The notes under the pieces were generated by a model. It was not told where the DNA came from, did no database searches, and saw only the letters and a list, made by a program, of their open reading frames with translations. Shown here piece by piece: positions 57,496 through 64,000 of a DNA stretch of 64,000 nucleotides. Position 1 is the stretch's first letter. Every line of letters starts with the position of its first letter. Position numbers and translations under genes: made by a program. This DNA comes from Lachnospiraceae bacterium. Its GTDB lineage: Bacteria; Bacillota; Clostridia; Lachnospirales; Lachnospiraceae. The stretch lies in the NCBI GenBank assembly GCA_910575105.1, contig CAJTDK010000005.1, positions 186,001 to 250,000 on the forward strand, written 5' to 3'.

Positions 57496-58767
57496 ATGAA
57501 TGTTTTGATTGTCGGCAGCGGCGGAAGAGAGCATGCCATCGCGTATTGCGTGGCGAAAAGTGATAAAGCGGACAAGATCTACTGTACGCCGGGTAATGCC
57601 GGGATTGCGGAGTATGCAGAATGCGCGCCTATCGGCGCCATGGAATTTGATAAGATTGTTGCATTTGCAAAGGAAAAGGCGGTTGATCTTGTGATCGTGG
57701 GGATGGATGATCCTCTGGTGGGCGGCCTTGTAGACGAGCTGGAGGCGGCTGGAATCCGTACTTTCGGCCCGAGAAAGAATGCTGCCATCTTGGAGGGATC
57801 CAAGGCTTTTTCCAAAGACTTGATGAAAAAATACAATATCCCTACGGCATCTTACGAGAACTTCACCGATGCGGACAAGGCGCTGAAGTACCTTGAGACA
57901 GCGAAGTTCCCTATCGTTCTTAAGGCGGACGGGCTGGCGCTCGGAAAGGGCGTATTGATCTGCAATACGCTGGAGGAGGCGAAGGAGGGCGTTAAGACCA
58001 TCATGCTGGATAAGAAATTCGGCTCCGCAGGAAATGAGATGGTCATCGAGGAGTTCATGACGGGCCGGGAGGTATCCGTACTTTCCTTCGTGGACGGCAA
58101 GACGATCAAGACCATGACCTCTGCCCAGGATCATAAGCGCGCAGGAGACGGGGATACGGGACTTAACACCGGCGGGATGGGAACATTTTCCCCGAGTCCA
58201 TTCTATACGAAGGAAGTGGAAGAGTTCTGCGAGAAACGGATCTATCAGGCCACTGTGGATGCTATGAAAGCAGAGGGAAGGCCCTTTAAGGGAGTGATCT
58301 TCTTCGGGCTGATGCTCACGGAGGAAGGGCCGAAGGTGCTGGAGTACAACGCGCGGTTCGGCGACCCGGAGGCGCAGGTCGTCCTTCCGCGGATGAAGAA
58401 TGACATTATCGAAGTGGCAGAAGCCTGCATTGACGGCACCTTAGACCAGGTGGATCTTGAGTTTGAGGACAATGCGGCAGTGTGCGTCGTTCTTGCAAGC
58501 GAGGGCTATCCGGTAAGCTATGAGAAAGGGCTTCCGATCCAAGGGCTTGAGGAATTTAAGAAGCACGACGGATATTACTGCTTCCATGCCGGGACGAAGT
58601 TCGACGGCGGCAGAATCGTGACAAGCGGCGGACGGGTGCTTGGCATTACGGCGAAGGGGAAAGACCTGAAAGAGGCGAGAGCCAACGCTTATGCGGCAAC
58701 AGAGTGGGTGCAGTTTGATAATCAGTATATGCGGCATGATATCGGGAAAGCGATAGACGAGGCGTAA
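57496..58767 (+). CDS. purD: Phosphoribosylamine-glycine ligase
   Basis: This 423-residue GAR synthetase of the ATP-grasp fold has the N-domain GSGGREHAIAYCVAKS, the ATP-grasp stretch FPIVLKADGLALGKGVLICN, the Mg-binding EYNARFGDPEAQVVLPRM, and the C-terminal GRVLGITAKGKDLKEA. AGGAGGAAACG precedes the ATG, 117 bp after purN. It ends 13 bp from the convergent YczE gene. Confidence 0.97.
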   Translation: MNVLIVGSGGREHAIAYCVAKSDKADKIYCTPGNAGIAEYAECAPIGAMEFDKIVAFAKEKAVDLVIVGMDDPLVGGLVDELEAAGIRTFGPRKNAAILEGSKAFSKDLMKKYNIPTASYENFTDADKALKYLETAKFPIVLKADGLALGKGVLICNTLEEAKEGVKTIMLDKKFGSAGNEMVIEEFMTGREVSVLSFVDGKTIKTMTSAQDHKRAGDGDTGLNTGGMGTFSPSPFYTKEVEEFCEKRIYQATVDAMKAEGRPFKGVIFFGLMLTEEGPKVLEYNARFGDPEAQVVLPRMKNDIIEVAEACIDGTLDQVDLEFEDNAAVCVVLASEGYPVSYEKGLPIQGLEEFKKHDGYYCFHAGTKFDGGRIVTSGGRVLGITAKGKDLKEARANAYAATEWVQFDNQYMRHDIGKAIDEA

Positions 58768-58780
58768 CCACAGCGGTTCT

Positions 58781-59425
58781 TTACAGCATCTTCTCCGTAA
58801 CATGTGTTTTGAAAAACTGGATCAGCGGTCCGTTAAACAGGGCGTTGCAGACCGTTCCGATCCCGATGATCAGTCCCAGATTTCCGTGGGACATCAGGCA
58901 GAATAAAACACCGATGATTACAACAGCCACATCGCTGATGACTCGCGCCTTGTCATACTTCAGCTTGTTATGTGTCAGCTCTTCAATGATGATTCCTACA
59001 GCGTCATAGGGCGCGATTCCCATGTCCGCCACCATATAAAGCGCGACTCCCATACCGGCAAAAAGCATGCCTATAAGGAGGGCGGCGATGCGCAGGGGAA
59101 GCGTCATTGCGATGTTCAGTATATCTTGGAACAGCCAGCAGATAAAGTCGGCCAGGTATCCGACGCATACCATGTTGACAATCGTCCCAAGTCCGATGCA
59201 GCGGCGCACGGTGAAAAAGATGACCACCAGGATAACGGCGTTCATTATGAGCTGCCATGTTCCGAAAGACATATGGATGAATCCGCTGATTCCAAGGTTC
59301 ATGCAGGTAAAGGCGTCTACGCCGAATGCACTTAACCGGAAGCTGCCTACGCAGATTCCGATAAAGAGGATGCCGGTAAGCATCATGGCCAATCGTTTGG
59401 TAAAAGTTTTTTGTTCTGAATTCAT
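58781..59425 (-). CDS. YczE/YitT-like membrane protein
   Basis: This 214-residue protein has about five transmembrane helices. The family stretches are LFIGICVGSFRLSAFGVDAF, SFGTWQLIMNAVILVVIFF and MVADMGIAPYDAVGIIIEEL, typical of YczE-type proteins. There is no C-terminal DUF2179 domain, unlike the YitT protein at 5707. The function is unknown. AGGAGAAT precedes the ATG, directly after a strong hairpin at 59441-59486. Confidence 0.85.
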   Translation of the reverse strand: MNSEQKTFTKRLAMMLTGILFIGICVGSFRLSAFGVDAFTCMNLGISGFIHMSFGTWQLIMNAVILVVIFFTVRRCIGLGTIVNMVCVGYLADFICWLFQDILNIAMTLPLRIAALLIGMLFAGMGVALYMVADMGIAPYDAVGIIIEELTHNKLKYDKARVISDVAVVIIGVLFCLMSHGNLGLIIGIGTVCNALFNGPLIQFFKTHVTEKML

Positions 59426-59440
59426 ATGATATTCTCCTGT

Positions 59441-59486
59441 CGGCGGGCTTTCGCGGTATCAGCCTATACCGGAAGAAAGTCCGCCG
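59441..59486. other. Long interrupted hairpin before the YczE gene
   Basis: CGGCGGGCTTTCGCGGTAT pairs with ATACCGGAAGAAAGTCCGCC (small internal mismatches) around a 6-nt loop. It lies between the alpha-galactosidase stop and the YczE ribosome site and lacks a T tract on either side. Confidence 0.6.
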
Positions 59487-59501
59487 GAATATATTCTTTA
59501 A

Positions 59502-61730
59502 TTAGCCCTCAGCTTTGAGGATAAACAGTCTCGAATCAAAATCACAGGTCGGAATATTTCCCATAGCCGTCTCCCCGACGCTTGAATCAGTGGTGATCAG
59601 CCCGGCGTTCATCAGCTCGTCGCCGTAGTGTCCCTTGCCGTCTGCAGAATTCCGGTAGCAGAGGTCAGGGTCAAGGCCCTTGAGGGAAACTCTCGCAAAC
59701 GGCATATTCGCGCCGTTTAGCACTTTATATATGCCCACGATAGCTTCCTTCTTATCCTCGCTTACCACCATCCATGCTGTAGTGCCGTCTCCGCTAAATG
59801 GGCTTCTTAAGCGGTAGAATGTACCGAACTGGAACAGGCAGCGATACTGCTTCATAAATTTGATCTGCTCCTTGACTTCTTCCTGCTCTTCCTTGGTCAG
59901 CCTGTTCAGGTCCAGCTCGTAGCCGAAGGTGCCGAAGTATGCCACATTTGCCCTCGTGTGGAGAGGCGTATTCCGGAACACCTGATGGTTCGGGGTCACG
60001 GATACATGGCTGCCCATGCAGCTTAACGGATAACAGTAGGAAGTGCCATACTGGATTTTCAGTCGCTCTACTGCGTCGGAGTCGTCGCTGGTCCAGCCCT
60101 GCGGCGCGTAGAAGAGAAGACCTGGGTCAAAGCGCGCGCCGCCGCTTGCGCAGGACTCAAAAAGCACCTGCGGGAATCTGCTGGTCAGCCGTTCATAGAG
60201 ATCATATACGCCCAGGATGTAGCGGTGGAATACCTCGCCCTGGCGGTCAGCTGGAAGGGCAGCGCTGTAGCATTCCGTGATGCTGCGGTTCATGTCCCAC
60301 TTCACATAGGAAACCTTTGCCTCGCTTAAGATCTTCGCCATCATCTCATAGATACAGTCCACAATCTCTTTTCTGGAAAAATCAAGGACATACTGGAAGC
60401 GTCCGTGGGATGTGCCGCGATTTGGCGTCTTTAAGATCCAGTCCGGATGATTGCGGTAAAGGTCAGAATCCTTGTTCACCATCTCAGGCTCGAACCAGAG
60501 GCCGAACTTCATGCCGATATCTTCGATCCTCTGGGCAAGGCCGGCGATGCCTTCCGGGAGAAGGCTGGGATTTGCGATCCAGTCGCCGAGTCCCGCCTTT
60601 TCGTGGCGGCGTCCGCCGAACCATCCGTCGTCCAGGACAAAGAGCTCTACGCCGCAGGCTTTGGCCTTGGATGCGATCTCCACCAGGCGATCCTCCGTGA
60701 AATCAAAATAAGTAGCCTCCCAGTTGTTGATCAGTACCGGGCGCGCTTTATCCTTCCAGTAGCCTCTTGCAAGCCGCATCTGGTACAGCTTGTGGAAGGT
60801 CTGGCTCATGTGGTTCAGGCCCTTATCGGAATATACCATGACAGCCTCCGGAGTCTGGAAAGACTGGCCCGGCTCTAATTTCCAATCGAACCAGTGCGGA
60901 TGGATGCCGAGAAGAAGACGCGTCTCATTGTGAGTGCTCACCTCCGCCTGGGCGAGGAAGTTCCCGCTGTATACAAGGCTGAAGCCGATAACCTCTCCGT
61001 TAAATTCCGTGGCGTCCGGACGCTTTAAGATCACGAAAGGATTATGGTTATGGGAGGAATGTCCCCTCACGCTTCCTACAGACTGGATACCCTGCTCAAG
61101 AACCCTCGTCTTCATGTGTCGCTCCCTTCCCCATGCCCCGGAGAAATGGATGAACTCATAATCACAGTCTGGCAGATCCATGCAAAGACTCATGGCTCTG
61201 GTAAGATGAAGATCCTCTGAACCCTCATTCACAAAGGCAGCGCTTCTTGCGATGATGCCGCCCCGGGCGAAGATGGTGTACAAAAGCTTCAGGGTAAGGC
61301 CGTTCACCGGGTCCTTTAGGATAAGCGTCAGTGTCTCGGCCTCGTCGTCATTTTCCGTGTAGGTCGCCGGAAGGCCCGGAAGAGATGGCTTTCCCTTCTC
61401 GATCGTATAATTCTGGTACTGGAAGTCTGAGATGCGGCTTCCATCCTTGTTCAGAATCTCGGCTGCAGGATCTCTGTAGTCGGTGGAGCCGAACACGCCG
61501 TACTCCTGGTTGATGTGTTCCAATGTGTACTTATAGTCATCGTCATTGAGATAAGAAGTCATCGGGCGGAAAGCAAACTCAAGAAGATGTGAGAAATCCT
61601 CCGAGTGATGGATCCGTTTTCCAAAATAAAGCTGCGCCACCTGACCGGTCTCAAGCACGGTCATGATATAGCTGACAGAATCATTGCACAGATGAAAGGT
61701 ACGTGTCTGGTCATTCAATAAAATACTCAT
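59502..61730 (-). CDS. Alpha-galactosidase, GH36
   Basis: This 742-residue cytosolic enzyme releases galactose from raffinose-type sugars. Family blocks: INNWEATYFDFTEDRL, VELFVLDDGWFGGRR, the nucleophile in SYVKWDMNRS (about Asp479), and the acid/base in QGWTSDDSDAVERL (about Asp549), preceded by FESCASGGARFDPGLL. Length matches GH36 enzymes of clostridia. ATG 61730 has GGAGG eight nt upstream; the frame extends to 61820 without a ribosome site. The AraC regulator upstream probably controls it. No sugar transporter is adjacent. Confidence 0.95.
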   Translation of the reverse strand: MSILLNDQTRTFHLCNDSVSYIMTVLETGQVAQLYFGKRIHHSEDFSHLLEFAFRPMTSYLNDDDYKYTLEHINQEYGVFGSTDYRDPAAEILNKDGSRISDFQYQNYTIEKGKPSLPGLPATYTENDDEAETLTLILKDPVNGLTLKLLYTIFARGGIIARSAAFVNEGSEDLHLTRAMSLCMDLPDCDYEFIHFSGAWGRERHMKTRVLEQGIQSVGSVRGHSSHNHNPFVILKRPDATEFNGEVIGFSLVYSGNFLAQAEVSTHNETRLLLGIHPHWFDWKLEPGQSFQTPEAVMVYSDKGLNHMSQTFHKLYQMRLARGYWKDKARPVLINNWEATYFDFTEDRLVEIASKAKACGVELFVLDDGWFGGRRHEKAGLGDWIANPSLLPEGIAGLAQRIEDIGMKFGLWFEPEMVNKDSDLYRNHPDWILKTPNRGTSHGRFQYVLDFSRKEIVDCIYEMMAKILSEAKVSYVKWDMNRSITECYSAALPADRQGEVFHRYILGVYDLYERLTSRFPQVLFESCASGGARFDPGLLFYAPQGWTSDDSDAVERLKIQYGTSYCYPLSCMGSHVSVTPNHQVFRNTPLHTRANVAYFGTFGYELDLNRLTKEEQEEVKEQIKFMKQYRCLFQFGTFYRLRSPFSGDGTTAWMVVSEDKKEAIVGIYKVLNGANMPFARVSLKGLDPDLCYRNSADGKGHYGDELMNAGLITTDSSVGETAMGNIPTCDFDSRLFILKAEG

Positions 61731-61822
61731 TGAGAAATCCTCCATATTAAAAATGTTGATATAGAGTATAGAAAAAAATGCCGGGAATTGATAGAAACAG
61801 ATGTTGAAGAAAACAGTCAAAA

Positions 61823-61854
61823 TGTTAAAAGACTGTAAGAATAATCTTACAGTC
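61823..61854 (-). terminator. Terminator overlapping the end of the AraC gene
   Basis: Read on the minus strand, GACTGTAAGA and TCTTACAGTC form a perfect 10-bp stem with a 4-nt loop, followed by TTTTAACATTTT. The stop codon lies in the stem. Confidence 0.8.
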
Positions 61855-62722
61855 CATTAAGTGTGTCGATGCTGTTCAGAAGCTTTGCCTTGTGGCTGTC
61901 AAGCACTTCCCTGCGGTAGCGGGAAGGAGTCAGCCCCTTTTTTGCCTTGAATACCTTGGAAAAGATCAAAGGGTCTGTGTAGCCGCAGGAGAGAGCGATG
62001 CTTTCTATGGAAAGGTTTGTCATGGTAAGGAGCTCCGTCGCCTGGGTGATGCGGTAGTTCGCAAGGTAATCCTGCGGGGATATGCCAAGATTGGTCTTGA
62101 ACAGGGTATATAAGTAGCTTCGGTTGATACAGACATAATTGGCGATATCCGTCACATGGATAGGAAAAGAGTAATTGTTCTGGATAAATTCCACAGCCTG
62201 AAGGATATAGGGGTTCTCACCGTTCTCCGGGACAGAAGGATTGACATGGATATCCCGGGTGAGAATGGAAAAAAATTCATACAGCAGCCCCTGCAGGAGA
62301 AAACGGTGTGTGGTTGTGGAAATGTTGTTTTTCAGCATATCAAGAACAATCCGGCGAAGCTCGTCCTTATAAGCGCACGCAAAGACCGGATGCTGATGGG
62401 TGAGCCCTATATCACTCAGGTAATTGCCGGCGTTGTTCCCGTCGAAGCCGATCCAGATATACGTCCACGGCTCCCTGTCATCTGCCTGATAGAAGGTCTG
62501 CACCTGCGGCTCGATTAAAAATCCGCAGCCCTCCGTTAAGTGATATTCCTTTTTTCCGATCCGGTACATCCCTTTGCCTTCTAATATATAATGGATCAGG
62601 AAATTCGGACGGACAGACGGCCCGAAGCTGTGTCCGGGTTCGCATTTCGCATAGCCGCAGTAGCAGAGATATACGTCTGTAAATTTTCTGTCTGATAATT
62701 GCAGTACATAAGAATCTTCCAT
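61847..62722 (-). CDS. AraC family transcriptional regulator
   Basis: This 291-residue protein has an N-terminal cupin-type sugar-sensing domain (about 25-130: GKGMYRIGKKEYHLTEGCGF) and a C-terminal pair of helix-turn-helix motifs (about 185-285: ITDIANYVCINRSYLYTLFK for the first, SIESIALSCGYTDPLIFSKV for the second, then LTPSRYRREV). This arrangement is typical of activators of glycoside utilisation genes, and the alpha-galactosidase follows on the same strand. A terminator separates the two, so the target probably has its own promoter in the 116-bp gap. Confidence 0.93.
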   Translation of the reverse strand: MEDSYVLQLSDRKFTDVYLCYCGYAKCEPGHSFGPSVRPNFLIHYILEGKGMYRIGKKEYHLTEGCGFLIEPQVQTFYQADDREPWTYIWIGFDGNNAGNYLSDIGLTHQHPVFACAYKDELRRIVLDMLKNNISTTTHRFLLQGLLYEFFSILTRDIHVNPSVPENGENPYILQAVEFIQNNYSFPIHVTDIANYVCINRSYLYTLFKTNLGISPQDYLANYRITQATELLTMTNLSIESIALSCGYTDPLIFSKVFKAKKGLTPSRYRREVLDSHKAKLLNSIDTLNGL

Positions 62723-62770
62723 ATCTATGTCTCACTTTGTCTAAAAATAGCCGGTAAGTGCTGGCAGCGA

Positions 62771-63628
62771 TCAGTAATTGCCAAGTTTTCCGAGATACTT
62801 ATCAATGCGCTTCAGCCGCTTTTCGATGCCCCTGACCTTGTGGCTGATCGTCTCAAGCAGCGCCTCCGCGATAAACTGCGGCCCGATAAGCGAGTTAAAA
62901 AAGGAGTTGCTGTCAACGGAAACGGTAAAAAGGACCGTCGCGTAGGGCGCAAGGAGAGCGCTTTGCTTGTCCGTGATAACGATGATCTTCGATCCGGCGT
63001 CGTGGGCCATCTGCGCAGTGACCTCATCCACAGAAGAATAGCGGGGAAAGCTGAAGATGATCAGGCAGTCTTCTCTGGCGATGTTGCACATATGGTCGAT
63101 GGGGCTTAAGGCCGCAGTGTTCGTCATGACCACGTGGGGAACCATCTGCTTCAAATAGAGCAGGAAATAATTGCACAGGCATGTGTCCCCCCGGGAAGCG
63201 GCAATATACTTGCGTTTGGCTGATATGATGATATCAGCGGCTTCCTCGAACAGATTAGCTGCGTTGTTAAGAAATACAGACTCCAGATTTTTTGCTGTAA
63301 TCTTAAAGTGCCGGTCGATATAATCTGTGTCGCTGCTAAGCTTTGTCTGCTGTGCGATTCTTTGAGAAGGAACCGTGATCGTGCTGGAAATACTTAAGAC
63401 CTTGTCCTGATAATTCTTTCTCAGAGATTTCTGGAAATCCATAAATCCGCTGTATCCGAGGGAACGGCTGAAGCGGATGACTGAAGACTCACTGACGCCC
63501 AGTGTCTCTGCGATCTCTGTGGAGGTCATAAAGCAGGCGTCCGCGGAATTATCCAGAATATACGTGGCGATCATCCTCTGCGTCTTAGTCAGTCTGGCAT
63601 TATTAATGGCTTCTCTCAATTCTTTCAT
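62771..63628 (-). CDS. MurR/RpiR family transcriptional regulator
   Basis: In this 285-residue protein the N-terminal HTH_6 domain (residues 1-75) contains STEIAETLGVSESSVIRFSR and SLGYSGFMDFQKSLRKNY, and the C-terminal SIS domain (about 115-250) contains KYIAASRGDTCLCNYF and DCLIIFSFPRYSSVDEVTAQ, which binds a phosphosugar. ATG 63628 has GGAGGTG upstream; the longer frame to 63655 is rejected. It is divergent from alanine dehydrogenase, with a 46-bp dyad between them. Confidence 0.92.
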   Translation of the reverse strand: MKELREAINNARLTKTQRMIATYILDNSADACFMTSTEIAETLGVSESSVIRFSRSLGYSGFMDFQKSLRKNYQDKVLSISSTITVPSQRIAQQTKLSSDTDYIDRHFKITAKNLESVFLNNAANLFEEAADIIISAKRKYIAASRGDTCLCNYFLLYLKQMVPHVVMTNTAALSPIDHMCNIAREDCLIIFSFPRYSSVDEVTAQMAHDAGSKIIVITDKQSALLAPYATVLFTVSVDSNSFFNSLIGPQFIAEALLETISHKVRGIEKRLKRIDKYLGKLGNY

Positions 63629-63795
63629 ACAGGCACCTCCGTATTCTCTATTCATTTAATCATGAATCGTTCAAATATGCAAGTTAAATTGTAGATACAA
63701 TTGAAAGAAAAATGTAATAATTTAAAGTTTTGTGAAAAAAATAACTTTTATTGAATATTATAGACAGGTATGTTATTATAAGTTTTAGAAACAAA

Positions 63796-63841
63796 TGAAT
63801 AATATTGTTCAGATAATAACGAAGCTGAAAAATATTATTCA
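63796..63841. promoter_or_regulatory. 46-bp dyad in the rpiR-ald intergenic region
   Basis: TGAATAATATT (63796-63806) is exactly inverted at 63831-63841. Inside it TTCAG / CTGAA continues the symmetry with one mismatch between, leaving a 12-nt centre. No T tract follows. It is a strong candidate operator for the divergent RpiR regulator. Confidence 0.6.
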
Positions 63842-63923
63842 CCAAATGTACAGTATCAGAGCGGCTACCCCAAAAAGGCCGGCCGGAAAGCAGTTTCACA
63901 CAATATTCAGGAGGTAGAGTCAA

Positions 63924-64000
63924 GTGAAAGTAGGATGCGTAAAAGAGATTAAGAACAATGAGTTCCGTGTAGGTATGACCCCGGACAATGTAAAGAGCTA
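63924..64000 (+). CDS. ald: Alanine dehydrogenase, N-terminal fragment
   Basis: GTG 63924 follows CAGGAGG. The 25 visible codons read VKVGCVKEIKNNEFRVGMTP followed by DNVKS, the well-known N-terminus of alanine dehydrogenase, including the Lys/Arg residues of the pyruvate site. The enzyme interconverts L-alanine and pyruvate plus ammonia with NAD. The gene runs off the window. It is divergent from the RpiR regulator. Confidence 0.88.
   Translation, partial: MKVGCVKEIKNNEFRVGMTPDNVKS

Overview
The window looks like a chromosomal stretch from a spore-forming Gram-positive anaerobe of the Lachnospiraceae (Clostridium cluster XIVa, the neighbourhood of Clostridium scindens, hylemonae and Dorea). 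The evidence is a small acid-soluble spore protein gene, an addAB recombination system, ftsEX followed by a secreted peptidase and a C-terminal processing protease, type 1B pyrKD, iorAB, a TnpV relic, strong GGAGG ribosome sites and moderate G+C. The assignment rests on gene content and protein style, not on a database search.

Layout. 1-5.5 kb: the start of a secreted coiled-coil protein (cut by the edge), a DUF1444-like protein, a HAD phosphatase, undecaprenyl-diphosphatase and a polar amino acid ABC transporter. 5.7-9.8 kb: a YitT protein, an ECF sigma/anti-sigma pair, a proline-iminopeptidase-like hydrolase and a short-chain reductase. 10-14.5 kb: a large RND transporter carrying an internal coiled coil, and a small HD hydrolase. 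14.7-20 kb: regulators (TetR, MarR, TetR, GntR) with a flavodoxin, a CxCxxC protein, a GDSL hydrolase and acylphosphatase. 20.2-28.6 kb: proC, addB, addA and a DUF1294 protein. 28.8-31.2 kb: a PadR-DUF1700-DUF4097-PspC envelope module.

31.2-34.5 kb is an A+T-richer mobile-DNA graveyard: a TnpV pseudogene, a response regulator broken by a stop codon and an IS1634-like insertion, and an orphan leader-like hairpin. It is followed by a divergent EamA transporter/XRE-cupin regulator pair. 36.5-42.9 kb: a spore protein, a WecG/TagA glycosyltransferase, a PucR-type regulator and the ftsE-ftsX-M23 peptidase-ctpA division module. 43-51.8 kb: pyrimidine synthesis (pyrC-pyrF-pyrK-pyrD, then pyrE), with an opposing paaK-iorB-iorA group lodged between pyrD and pyrE. 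51.8-55 kb: three small membrane proteins and an extended M29 aminopeptidase. 55-58.8 kb: purE, purM, purN, purD. 58.8-64 kb: a YczE membrane protein, a GH36 alpha-galactosidase with its AraC regulator, an RpiR regulator and the start of alanine dehydrogenase.

Most of the window is housekeeping. The more unusual points are the RND pump with a roughly 240-residue coiled coil, a 35-bp tandem repeat that copies the purE tail, a dispersed family of intergenic palindromes, a GDSL hydrolase that reads through into the next gene, and strong candidate operators at proC, padR and ald. No tRNA, rRNA, CRISPR array or convincing riboswitch was seen. I found no clear previously undescribed multi-gene system.
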